Below are positions 27,962 to 36,848 of a stretch of DNA of 64,000 bases, in pieces; positions within the stretch are counted from its first letter, which is position 1, and the number at the start of each line of letters is the position of its first letter. Under the pieces are notes generated by a model. It was not told the DNA's origin. It saw only the letters and a program-made list of their open reading frames with translations, and did not search any database. A program made the position numbers and the translations under genes. The DNA comes from UBA961 sp014191195 (GTDB lineage: Bacteria; Bacteroidota; Ignavibacteria; Kapaibacteriales; UBA961): NCBI GenBank assembly GCA_964204605.1, contig OZ123195.1, forward strand, positions 1,922,001 to 1,986,000, in the 5' to 3' direction.

Positions 27962-30148
27962 ATGCAGACGGTTTTGGTTTCATTTCGATGTACTATCCTA
28001 TGCTGTTTCTTTGCTGTATTATTTGTTATTACTGACTCAAAAGGTGCGGAAACGCGCCTTTTTGCATTTAAATCCGTAAAAATCATCGGAAATTCCCGTA
28101 TATCCTCTCAACAGCTTTTCAAGACTTTAGGGATTACTATTCCTACTCAAAGCGAATTAAGACAAAATATGGATTTTCAAGGGGTTCTTACTCCTTCTCT
28201 ATTTTCTTATTATTTTCCTTATGCTACAGTTGGTAAAAGTACTGTATTCCTAGATTCAATTATCCTAAATAATAAATTAGAAAATGTTTTAAACCTATAT
28301 CATAGAAAGGGTTACTTTAATTCTGATACAAAACTTACTATTGATATTGATTCTGCGGATTTTGGTGATATAACTATCACTTGCAATGAGGGTGTACAAT
28401 ATCATATTGCGGACTTATTGATTTCTGATTCTCTTATTGCTCTTTCAATTCCATGGCAAAGAATACATACTTCTTTTATTCAAAATACCTCTCGTTTATA
28501 CGATGAAGATTCTTTACAAGCCTTTATTTCTCGTTCATTACATACTTTACAAGAAGAAGGGTATGCTACCTTAGAATATACAATTGAAAATGTTTTTATT
28601 GATACTATCGAAAAACAAGTTGTCTCACTCATTAAGCTTAATAATACCGAACGCTTCAAAGTACAAGCTATAAATTTTGAGCATTCTACTGATTCAACTC
28701 ATTCTGTTAAAAATGATATTTTAGCTCGTTTTATTCCTATCAAACCAGATCAGTGGTTGTCTCCAAATGCTGTAAATAGATCTAAATCCATGCTTATCGG
28801 TTTGTCTTTTTTTGATGAAGTTAATGCCCGACATATTCCTTCGATAACACCTATAGATACTCTTTCTACTATAAATTTTAGGCTCAAATACAAAAAGCCT
28901 CAAGAAGTTGTGTTTTCTATTTTTTTAAATCGTACAACAAATGACAATTTCTTAAATATGGGTGCAGAGGCTTCGTATTCAGATTTAATGACTTCCCGCA
29001 CTGGTATGTCTTTTTTAGTGTTTTCTAGGCTTTTAGCCCAAGATATTTCTAGAACTCTTTTCTCAAGTCAAAGAAGTATTGAATTCGAGTATTCTCTTGG
29101 TACTACAATTAATCAACCTTTTGCATTTTTTATCAATGAACAAAGAATTCCTCTTACTTATTCTGCTCAAATATCTTTAAGAAATTTACCAAGTAACTTA
29201 AAATTATTAGTTCCTTTAATTAGGATATCGAATTTTAATACTTTCCCTGAATGGACTTTATTTTCAAATTTAAATTTTGATATTACATTTGATTTTTCTA
29301 GGCTTATCAATTTTACAACTATATCTCGTGATTCTTCTGATGATTATTTACGATTGATTGCACCCTATATTTCTTTAAGTGATTATTATAAAAACAATCC
29401 TTTTAAGCCTGCTTCTCTTACTTTAGGAATTACTCTTACTGGGGATAGAAGGAATTCCGTGATTGCTCCTACTTCTGGCTATTTTGTAACGCTTCCACAA
29501 GTAGAATATGCTCCTAATATTGGTTATTCTAACTTTTTACGATTTCTAACTCAATTCAATACATTTACTTCTTTAAATAAAAACATTGTTTTAGCAACAA
29601 AACTAAAAGCCGGATATATCTTTAATTTTGGATTTTCTTCTTCCGATCAATCTACTCCTCCATTTGAAAAGCATTTTTTTGCTGGTGGTGCTAATTCTGT
29701 AAGGGCTTGGCCTTCAAGAGGTTTGCTTGATGCTCAATCTTCAATTTCTGATTCTTTAGAAAATCTTGTTGATGAATTATCTTATATCATCGGAAGCGCA
29801 GGTTTATTAGAAGGTTCTATAGAATTAAGAATTACAATGGCAAAACCAACAAATATTGGTGAATTTTGGGCAGATAAAATTTCTAAAAGTGGTTTTGTAC
29901 TATTTGCAGATTGGGGTAATTCTTTTAATAGATTAACTCCTGGTACTTATCAAAAAGCAGATATTAGCAGGATATTATCCCCAAGTCATTGGGGCCTTGG
30001 TTATGGATTAGGATTTCGATTCGAAACCCCTGCTGGACCTTTCAGATTAGATGTAGCTTTTCCTCTTTATGATCCTAATTCTGCCGCTTTTTCACAGCCT
30101 AATTTTGCAAAAGCTCAATATCATATCGGACTTGGCCATGCATTTTAA
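27962..30148 (+). CDS. BamA/TamA-family outer membrane protein
   Basis: A 728-residue protein with a signal peptide (CCFFAVLFVITDSKGAE). Residues ~37-320 are consistent with POTRA-type repeats (FAFKSVKIIGNSRISSQQL, VQAINFEHS). A C-terminal 16-strand barrel region contains FFAGGANSVRAWPSRGL, the hallmark motif of the bacterial surface antigen family, and ends in YHIGLGHAF with a terminal aromatic residue. It could insert or export outer membrane proteins like TamA; BamA itself is usually larger. It overlaps mnmE by 11 bases. Confidence 0.85.
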   Translation: MQTVLVSFRCTILCCFFAVLFVITDSKGAETRLFAFKSVKIIGNSRISSQQLFKTLGITIPTQSELRQNMDFQGVLTPSLFSYYFPYATVGKSTVFLDSIILNNKLENVLNLYHRKGYFNSDTKLTIDIDSADFGDITITCNEGVQYHIADLLISDSLIALSIPWQRIHTSFIQNTSRLYDEDSLQAFISRSLHTLQEEGYATLEYTIENVFIDTIEKQVVSLIKLNNTERFKVQAINFEHSTDSTHSVKNDILARFIPIKPDQWLSPNAVNRSKSMLIGLSFFDEVNARHIPSITPIDTLSTINFRLKYKKPQEVVFSIFLNRTTNDNFLNMGAEASYSDLMTSRTGMSFLVFSRLLAQDISRTLFSSQRSIEFEYSLGTTINQPFAFFINEQRIPLTYSAQISLRNLPSNLKLLVPLIRISNFNTFPEWTLFSNLNFDITFDFSRLINFTTISRDSSDDYLRLIAPYISLSDYYKNNPFKPASLTLGITLTGDRRNSVIAPTSGYFVTLPQVEYAPNIGYSNFLRFLTQFNTFTSLNKNIVLATKLKAGYIFNFGFSSSDQSTPPFEKHFFAGGANSVRAWPSRGLLDAQSSISDSLENLVDELSYIIGSAGLLEGSIELRITMAKPTNIGEFWADKISKSGFVLFADWGNSFNRLTPGTYQKADISRILSPSHWGLGYGLGFRFETPAGPFRLDVAFPLYDPNSAAFSQPNFAKAQYHIGLGHAF

Positions 30149-31493
30149 TACGGATGAAACCATTTGCTCTATTATCACTCCACCTGGCCTTAGTGGTGTA
30201 GCACTTTTACGTATTTCTGGTAATGATGCATCTACCATTATTAATAAACATATACATTTCAATATTACTGAAAAGTCCTCACATTCAATTAGCTATGGAA
30301 TATTTTATAAAAATGATATTCCTGTCGATACTATCACTTTATTTTGGTACAAAGGCCCGCATTCATTTACTGGTCAAGATATAATAGAAATTGGTTGTCA
30401 TGGCGGTTTTATTGTTCCTGAACAAATACTACAATGTCTCATTAGTTCAGGTGCTAGGCGTGCAGAACCTGGCGAATTTTCTTTAAGGGCTTTTCTAAAT
30501 GGTAAACTAGATTTAACACAAGCTGAAGCTATAAATGATATTATTCATTTACAATCTCCAGCTGCTCTTGAAAGTGCTTCAAAACAATTAATTGGTTCAT
30601 TTAAAAAAGAAATTATTTCTTTAAAAGATAAAACCGAGAAATTATTTAAATATTTAATTTTGGATTTTGACTTTTCTCAAGAAAATATACAATTAGTTTC
30701 TCATGATACTTTATTGCAAGAATTAACAATATTATATACAGTTGCTCAAAGCTTTATTAGGACATTTGATTCTGCAAAAACATTAAGAAGTGGTTATAAT
30801 GTTTTATTATTAGGACACCCTAATGCTGGTAAGTCAAGTTTATTTAATGCTTTACTAGGATATTCAAGGTCTATTATTAGTCCAATACCGGGTACTACCA
30901 GAGACTTTGTTGAAGCTTCTTTACTTATTGATGGATTGCATGTAAATTTAATTGATACTGCAGGTATTCATGAGAATACCAAAGATATTATAGAAATCGA
31001 GGGTATTTCTTTATCTATGAATTTAATTAATAAAGCATCTATTATTTGTATTGTGAATGATATTACATGTGGCATTCATAATTCTGATCATTTATATAAT
31101 ATTGCTAAAGAATTAAATTCAGAGGCTGATATATGTTTTATTCATAATAAAGCAGATCATATTAATGATGAGTTTAGTAATGATTCACATAATATTTATT
31201 CATCTGTGCTCAGTAATTATGGTTTACAAGATATCCTAAACTACATTAGTTCTTGCATGTCAAAAACAGATATTCATATGTCTTTTTTACTTAATCAAAG
31301 ACAAGTAGACCTATTAAAAGAATATCAGAATCATATTTATTCTGCTTTAGAATTAGCAAAGCAAGGTGAAACAACAGATGTACTAGCAATAGATCTGCGT
31401 TCAGCTTTAGATTCTTTAGGATTGATTATAGGTACTATTTACAATGAAGATTTATTAAACGATGTATTTGCTTCAATGTGTATTGGAAAATAA
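30138..31493 (+). CDS. mnmE: tRNA uridine-5-carboxymethylaminomethyl(34) synthesis GTPase MnmE
   Basis: Start at 30138 (MHFNTDETICSIITPPG) matches the family N-terminus; the frame is open further upstream but inside the preceding gene. The 451-residue product has the formyl-THF-binding N domain (GLSGVALLRISG), the G domain with P-loop GHPNAGKSS, TTRD and DTAGI motifs, and the invariant C-terminal CIGK. MnmE acts with MnmG (encoded at 49.9 kb) to modify the wobble uridine of tRNAs. It overlaps the upstream barrel gene by 11 bases, which implies coupling. Confidence 0.97.
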   Translation: MHFNTDETICSIITPPGLSGVALLRISGNDASTIINKHIHFNITEKSSHSISYGIFYKNDIPVDTITLFWYKGPHSFTGQDIIEIGCHGGFIVPEQILQCLISSGARRAEPGEFSLRAFLNGKLDLTQAEAINDIIHLQSPAALESASKQLIGSFKKEIISLKDKTEKLFKYLILDFDFSQENIQLVSHDTLLQELTILYTVAQSFIRTFDSAKTLRSGYNVLLLGHPNAGKSSLFNALLGYSRSIISPIPGTTRDFVEASLLIDGLHVNLIDTAGIHENTKDIIEIEGISLSMNLINKASIICIVNDITCGIHNSDHLYNIAKELNSEADICFIHNKADHINDEFSNDSHNIYSSVLSNYGLQDILNYISSCMSKTDIHMSFLLNQRQVDLLKEYQNHIYSALELAKQGETTDVLAIDLRSALDSLGLIIGTIYNEDLLNDVFASMCIGK

Positions 31494-31552
31494 CTTTCAA
31501 ACATTTCTTTATTCAAAAGTTATATGTCTTTCATTCATAATCAAATACATAC

Positions 31553-32677
31553 ATGAATATATTTCCAACGGATAAATCTAATATATTATTAAAGCTAAAT
31601 TCCATAGATCCTATTCAATATGGTAAAACAAGAAATTACATTGATGGGAAGATTACCTATTTATCTCCATATATATCAAGGGGTATTCTTACTACTAAAC
31701 AAATATTTAATCATATTATTAAACAATCGTATTCATGGGATGAAATAGAAATATTTGTAAAAGAATTAGCTTGGAGAGATTTTTTTCAATCTCAATGGAA
31801 ATATTTATCTCATTCAATTAATAATGATATTAAGCAGCCACAACAAGATGTAGTTAACCATGGAATACCTTCTTCAATTGTTAAAGCACATACAGGTATA
31901 GATTCTATTGATGAAGCAATAAACCTTTTATATTCTTCTGGTTATATGCATAATCATTGTAGAATGTATACTGCTTCTTTAGTGTGTAATTTTGCTCATT
32001 CTCATTGGAAATATCCAGCTAAGTGGATGTATTATTATTTATTAGATGCAGATTGGGCAAGTAATGCATGTAGCTGGCAATGGGTAGCGGGTAGTTTTAG
32101 CAGTAAACAGTATATCATTAATCAGGAAAATATAAATCGCTTTACACATTCAGATCAAAGAAATACTTTTTTGGATATGCCTTATGAAATGTTACCAGTG
32201 AATTCTATTCCTGATTCATTAAAAGATACAATTCAGCTTGATTTACTTACTATTCTACCGGAAACAACTCCTAATTTTAGTATTAATGTATCCGATCCAA
32301 CTCTTTTATATAATTGGTATAATATAGATTTTTCTTGGCATGATGATAAATCAGCAAATCGAATCTTACTCATAGAACCTTCAATCTTTAAAGAATATCC
32401 AATTAGTACTTCATCAATGAATTTCTTGCTGAACTTGGCAAAGAATATTGATGGAATCCAGGTATTTGTTGGAGAGTTTACAGATCTATATCCTATGATA
32501 AAAGAAACTAGAATTATATACAAAGAACATCCACTAAATAAATATATTGGATTCGAAGAAAGCCGTGAATGTTTGGTTTCTGTAGATGATAGATATTTTG
32601 GCAGTTTCTTTTCATATTGGAAGTGTATACAACCATTTCTCTATGCATTATTCGAAAAAAATAATACCTTTAGATAA
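31553..32677 (+). CDS. Photolyase/cryptochrome FAD-binding domain protein lacking the antenna domain
   Basis: A 374-residue protein that matches only the C-terminal helical FAD domain of photolyases: KELAWRDFFQSQW, NHCRMYTASLV, LLDADWASNACSWQWVAG and NQENINRFT. The N-terminal Rossmann domain that binds the light-harvesting cofactor is absent; the first residues go directly into NYIDGKITYLSPYISRGIL. After residue ~215 a shorter C-terminal stretch has no clear match. Proteins of this type occur in Bacteroidota, but whether they repair DNA or sense light is not settled. It is 59 bases after mnmE. Confidence 0.82.
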   Translation: MNIFPTDKSNILLKLNSIDPIQYGKTRNYIDGKITYLSPYISRGILTTKQIFNHIIKQSYSWDEIEIFVKELAWRDFFQSQWKYLSHSINNDIKQPQQDVVNHGIPSSIVKAHTGIDSIDEAINLLYSSGYMHNHCRMYTASLVCNFAHSHWKYPAKWMYYYLLDADWASNACSWQWVAGSFSSKQYIINQENINRFTHSDQRNTFLDMPYEMLPVNSIPDSLKDTIQLDLLTILPETTPNFSINVSDPTLLYNWYNIDFSWHDDKSANRILLIEPSIFKEYPISTSSMNFLLNLAKNIDGIQVFVGEFTDLYPMIKETRIIYKEHPLNKYIGFEESRECLVSVDDRYFGSFFSYWKCIQPFLYALFEKNNTFR

Positions 32678-32808
32678 TACGATTATCATCATGTTAATCA
32701 ACTATGTTAACTTATAAATATTGTGTAGTTTACAAAAGGTTAAGTTTGTTACACATATAATACACTCAATATTATATTTTATTAATTGATTTATTACTGG
32801 GGTTTATC

Positions 32809-33441
32809 ATGAAAAAACAATTCGTTTTAACAGGTGCTGTATTCTTTTTTACATTATTGATTTTGGGTTGTGGGAAGAAAATTGACGAAAATGCTTCTTT
32901 TGAAAAAAATGATAAAATTGATTCAACAAAAACAGAAAATGTTGCTGAAACTATTGTTCAGGACACTGCATCAAGGATAGAAGAGATTAAAAAAATGTAT
33001 GAAGAAGTACAACTTTTAAGTAAAAATAAAAGTAATATTGAATGTAAAAAAGGGAAGAAAATAGCAAAGGAAACACCATTTGAAGATAGTGAAGAACAAT
33101 CATTTGAGCAAACAGCTTCTTTCTGTCAAGTAAATGAACAATATAGTATGTATACTGCTAATTTTAATGGACATGAATGGTTAAATGAATATTCTATATA
33201 TCTAAAAGATGGCAATATCTTTTTTGTCTTACAATCGGGAGGAGCCGAAGCTTGTAGTGATGAATCAAGGGCATATTATGATAAAAAAGGTAATCTTATA
33301 ATTCTAATTACAAAATCAAATGATTGCGATGGTGGAGATTTTAAGAAGAGTAAAACAATTAAAAAAGAAAAAGAATTAAAACGATATCTTTCATCTTTTA
33401 ATACTACCTATAATGAAATACAAAAAATGATAAATAAATAA
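32809..33441 (+). CDS. Putative lipoprotein of unknown function
   Basis: A 210-residue protein with a type II signal peptide (MKKQFVLTGAVFFFTLLILG) and lipobox Cys21. A charged Lys/Glu-rich linker (to about residue 95) precedes a small domain with paired cysteines (FCQVNEQY, GGAEACSDESRAYYD, SNDCDGGDF) that shows alternating strands. No known family is recognised. GGGG lies 7 bases before the start. The DUF2233 gene follows after 44 bases. Confidence 0.7.
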   Translation: MKKQFVLTGAVFFFTLLILGCGKKIDENASFEKNDKIDSTKTENVAETIVQDTASRIEEIKKMYEEVQLLSKNKSNIECKKGKKIAKETPFEDSEEQSFEQTASFCQVNEQYSMYTANFNGHEWLNEYSIYLKDGNIFFVLQSGGAEACSDESRAYYDKKGNLIILITKSNDCDGGDFKKSKTIKKEKELKRYLSSFNTTYNEIQKMINK

Positions 33442-33485
33442 TCTTAACATTAATTGTACATAATGACTAACAATCCAACATATAT

Positions 33486-34250
33486 ATGTTATTTAATTTC
33501 ATAATATTTATTGTATCCATTGGTTTTATAGTAAACCCTGTTTATAGTCAAATATTAATTAGCGATCCTATTAAAAGTCCACCAGAGCATATGGCTAGGG
33601 ACTTACAAAACAAGGATTTTATTCTACATATATATAATCCACAGAAAGAAGTTATAGCATTTTATTGGAAAGACGATTCAAGAGTTCTTTTAAAGACATT
33701 AGGTAGATTAAAACAATATATTGAAAAGTATAATAAACATTTACTATTTGCGATGAATGGCGGGATGTATCACAGGGGATTTAGTCCAGTGGGTTTATAT
33801 ATTGCAAATAATATTCAATATCAGCAATTGAATATGCAGTCTGGATCTGGGAATTTCTTTATTCAACCAAATGGTGTATTCTACTGTACCAAAGATGATA
33901 AACCTGGGATATGTTTAGCTAAGGATTATAACAAGATACATAATGTAAAGCATGCTACTCAGTCTGGACCAATGTTACTTATCAATAAACGTATAAATCC
34001 ATATTTTTCAGATACATCTGGATATTTCAATATACGTAATGGAGTAGGAATTTCTAAAAGGGGAAAATTGATATTTGCTATGTCTAGAAAGCCAATTACA
34101 CTCTATGAATTTGCAAGTTATTTTAAAAAACAGCAGTGTGAACAAGCTTTATATTTAGATGGATCCATTTCCAGAACATATGCTCCATATAAAAGGTGGG
34201 TTCAATTAGACGGAGCATTTGGTGTAATGATAGGAGTTTTAAAGAGATAA
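33486..34250 (+). CDS. Secreted DUF2233/NAGPA-like phosphodiester glycosidase domain protein
   Basis: A 254-residue protein with a signal peptide (MLFNFIIFIVSIGFIVNPVYSQ). It shows the family motifs FAMNGGMYHRGFSPVGLYI, ATQSGPMLLI, RNGVGI and ALYLDGSISRTY, ending in GAFGVMIGV. NAGPA-type proteins remove GlcNAc from a phosphodiester-linked sugar in animals; bacterial YigE-like members are uncharacterised. In this window rich in amino-sugar genes a glycan-processing role is possible. It converges with the minus-strand gene at 34422. Confidence 0.82.
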   Translation: MLFNFIIFIVSIGFIVNPVYSQILISDPIKSPPEHMARDLQNKDFILHIYNPQKEVIAFYWKDDSRVLLKTLGRLKQYIEKYNKHLLFAMNGGMYHRGFSPVGLYIANNIQYQQLNMQSGSGNFFIQPNGVFYCTKDDKPGICLAKDYNKIHNVKHATQSGPMLLINKRINPYFSDTSGYFNIRNGVGISKRGKLIFAMSRKPITLYEFASYFKKQQCEQALYLDGSISRTYAPYKRWVQLDGAFGVMIGVLKR

Positions 34251-34421
34251 AGGTTGGTACAAGAAACAATGAGTAGCTGCTTAAGATATTTTTTTAACAA
34301 TTGTTTATTATGAAAGTATCTAAATAACTTTAACGTAAGGTCCTCATTGCCATATATAGATGACTGTGCTATATCAAAGATAGATATATATTTATTACTT
34401 TCATTGTTATGAATAACATTC

Positions 34422-34856
34422 TTATTTTGTTGAAACGATATAATTTTTATAAACAATGAAATCGTGGCACGCTTCATTTTGGTCCTTATAACTAGGACAT
34501 CTCTTAACTTTATATTTTACGGTAATTGTTTTATTTATAAACTCATTCTTAATAACGTATATTGTTCCTCCATAAGGTTCAAAGTCTGAATCTCCTTCTT
34601 TTAATTCCCTCAAAACTTTGTAGTATTTTTTTATATAATAATTATCGTCATCAGAAAATATTATCTGATTAGAATTGGGAATATTTAATATAAAATAGTC
34701 TGTCCAATCACATTTACAAGGAGGATCTTCTCCATAAAAGTTAATGTTATTTGGCAGCGTTCCTACGACAGTTTTTATTTTTTCTTTAGAGATTAATTTA
34801 AATGAAGAACATAACAGTAAAATGATTATGAAGAATCTTAAATGGATTTTATGCAT
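34422..34856 (-). CDS. Small secreted protein of unknown function
   Basis: A 144-residue protein with an N-terminal hydrophobic segment (FFIIILLLCSSFKLIS) that reads as a signal peptide. The mature part has four cysteines (PPCKCDW, VKRCPSY, EACHDF) and several aromatic strands, fitting a small disulfide-stabilised beta domain. I do not recognise a family. It is monocistronic in appearance, 110 bases after the YARHG gene. The 170 bases between it and the DUF2233 gene hold nothing that I can identify. Confidence 0.55.
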   Translation of the reverse strand: MHKIHLRFFIIILLLCSSFKLISKEKIKTVVGTLPNNINFYGEDPPCKCDWTDYFILNIPNSNQIIFSDDDNYYIKKYYKVLRELKEGDSDFEPYGGTIYVIKNEFINKTITVKYKVKRCPSYKDQNEACHDFIVYKNYIVSTK

Positions 34857-34966
34857 ATACTACTCCATGATTAATTAAAAACATATCTATACTGCTATTA
34901 CTTATAATTCAAATTAATAAGTATAACAAGAATTGTTGGCTATATTATCACATTGGAACCAGTGAT

Positions 34967-36061
34967 TTATTTATATTTCTTTATCCATTCTTTTTCTTCA
35001 TCCAAAAGCAGTTGTACATCTGGTACATAGCTAGGAAGAGGTGTATACCATTCTGTCATTTTAGTATAATATTTTTGAACCTCTTTATCTTTAAACACAT
35101 AACCTCTTCGAGCAAAGGGAAGATTTCTTAGTACTTTTTTTCCAAATTCATTTTTCGACTCTGGAATATTATCTTGTGCAGATACAGAAAAAGGGATTTT
35201 TGTTTTTTTAGGATTAAAATATTCATCTTGTTCTTCAGATAATCCAAAAGAATTGGGACTGATTATTTCTATTTCTCCATTAGGATGGAAATTATGATAT
35301 TTCAGTTCTATATTTCCATTCTCAATAAAGAACATCCCTGTTTCGGTGCCCTCCTTTGACTTTCCAATTCCATTTATATTCCATTCTTTTACATTATGAT
35401 AAAAAGTCTTTTTAATATAAAATCCCTGCATGGCACCCATATCTATATTAATTGTAAAGTCATCAATTTGCTTATTTGCCCACCTATTTGCAGCGGTTAA
35501 TATGTAATCAAAAGAATAAGATTCGCCAATTGAAGATGATAATTCATATTCATAACTATGCTTAATAATATTCAAACCAGCTTTATATTTTGCATCGAAA
35601 TAGTATACATAATAATAGGAACCTTCACTATTTTCGTTTAAATAATTCAGAATTCCAGACAAAGTGGTTGATTTCACATTTGTAGTATTATCATTTGAAC
35701 TTATTATATAAGATATATTATACTTTAAAGATTCATTATTCACCAATACTGTAAAGTTATTCATATATGGGTGTTTTCCTTCTGAAGGTTCTACTTGTGC
35801 ATCACCACCAGGGCTTTTTGCTTCAAACCCAACTCTAATTGTTTTTTCTTTGCCGGGATTATACATTTCATAATATACATCTACATGCACTTTACCTTGG
35901 TATCTTTTGATACTCAATATTTCTTTTTTTATTGAAATATCTGATTCAGTAATCGGTATAAGATGATTTCCACTACCCAGATATGCCCCATCATTTGATA
36001 TTGCATTATAATACTGGTACATCAACAAAATAATACATGATATATACACCTTTCTTTTCAA
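34967..36061 (-). CDS. Secreted YARHG-domain protein
   Basis: The ORF is open from an ATG at 36109, but a TTG at 36061 is preferred. It has GGAG eight bases upstream, yields a compact signal peptide (MKRKVYISCIILLMYQYYNA), and avoids overlap with the upstream gene. The product has about 364 residues. The N-terminal two thirds (YLGSGNHLIPI, KKEILSIKR) resemble secreted beta domains with no assigned role. The last ~60 residues (NLPFARRGYVFKDKEVQKYY, then WYTPLPSYVP) fit the YARHG domain, an extracellular domain found near peptidases and cell-wall proteins. Confidence 0.72.
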   Translation of the reverse strand: MKRKVYISCIILLMYQYYNAISNDGAYLGSGNHLIPITESDISIKKEILSIKRYQGKVHVDVYYEMYNPGKEKTIRVGFEAKSPGGDAQVEPSEGKHPYMNNFTVLVNNESLKYNISYIISSNDNTTNVKSTTLSGILNYLNENSEGSYYYVYYFDAKYKAGLNIIKHSYEYELSSSIGESYSFDYILTAANRWANKQIDDFTINIDMGAMQGFYIKKTFYHNVKEWNINGIGKSKEGTETGMFFIENGNIELKYHNFHPNGEIEIISPNSFGLSEEQDEYFNPKKTKIPFSVSAQDNIPESKNEFGKKVLRNLPFARRGYVFKDKEVQKYYTKMTEWYTPLPSYVPDVQLLLDEEKEWIKKYK

Positions 36062-36089
36062 TGTAATTTCTCCTAGGTTTACTATTATA

Positions 36090-36773
36090 TTATTCAGCTT
36101 GGAAATCATGAGTGATACTTTCTAAACACCGTATATATTTAGTTTTAATTGTAGATTTCTTTTTACTTCTTGTCGATTTACCTTTTCTATCCACATCGCG
36201 CATTTCTTCATGTTTATTTGTTAAATAATTATAAGAATCTGTGATTACTGATGGATTATATTCTGCTCTATCCCCATAAATATTATCATATCCAATAAGC
36301 CTAAAACAATTATCTTGATATCTGAATCTCCAAACAGTGCTATAATAGCCATCTCCACCTTCATCTTCTAATGTTAGAACTACTACCCCATTCTTTTCAC
36401 TCAAATCTATATATGTATTTTGTATTGTATAAATTTCTGAGTTTTGAGAAATAATGCTGAATTCATTTGTTCCAAATTCATCATAGCCAATTACTATCAT
36501 TCGTGCAGGATACTCTTCAGATTTTGTGCTATTTATTAACTGAACAGCCATCAATTCGCCTGATATATCCTTATGTGGCAAAAATTTTAAAAATCTTTCC
36601 ACTTTCCACGTACCTTTAATTAACTGCTCTGGACGACTAAAGCTACCTGAATAATTGGGATATTCAATGTCTCCACGAGTATACAATCCAATCTTATTAT
36701 TACATTTTACTATAGAAGTACAAGTGGAGTGTACTAAAAACATAGTAAAAATCATTATTAATATATATTGCAT
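36090..36773 (-). CDS. Secreted protein of unknown function
   Basis: A 227-residue protein with an N-terminal hydrophobic stretch (MQYILIMIFTMFLVHSTCTS), probably a signal peptide. The mature domain is beta-rich (GTWKVERFLKF, VVVLTLEDEGGDGYYS, WRFRYQDNCFRLIGYDN) and ends in a basic segment (DRKGKSTRSKKKSTIKTK). The SYNYLTNK motif after the core recalls a family of secreted bacterial proteins whose name I cannot give. It ends 28 bases before the proposed TTG start of the YARHG gene, so they are likely co-expressed. Confidence 0.6.
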   Translation of the reverse strand: MQYILIMIFTMFLVHSTCTSIVKCNNKIGLYTRGDIEYPNYSGSFSRPEQLIKGTWKVERFLKFLPHKDISGELMAVQLINSTKSEEYPARMIVIGYDEFGTNEFSIISQNSEIYTIQNTYIDLSEKNGVVVLTLEDEGGDGYYSTVWRFRYQDNCFRLIGYDNIYGDRAEYNPSVITDSYNYLTNKHEEMRDVDRKGKSTRSKKKSTIKTKYIRCLESITHDFQAE

Positions 36774-36848
36774 TTATATCCTATTTGTTAAAATCATAAT
36801 CAGTTATTAATATTTATTTCAATATGGATATTAGGATAACAGAAATTA

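Noticed and set aside
32740..32770. TATAAT before the lipoprotein gene as a promoter
   Set aside because: No convincing -35 element lies at 16-18 bases; the flanks are AT-rich and such matches are expected by chance.
34202..34477. Minus-strand ORF of 91 codons
   Set aside because: It overlaps the ends of both the DUF2233 gene and the 34422-34856 gene, and its product has low complexity and no family features.
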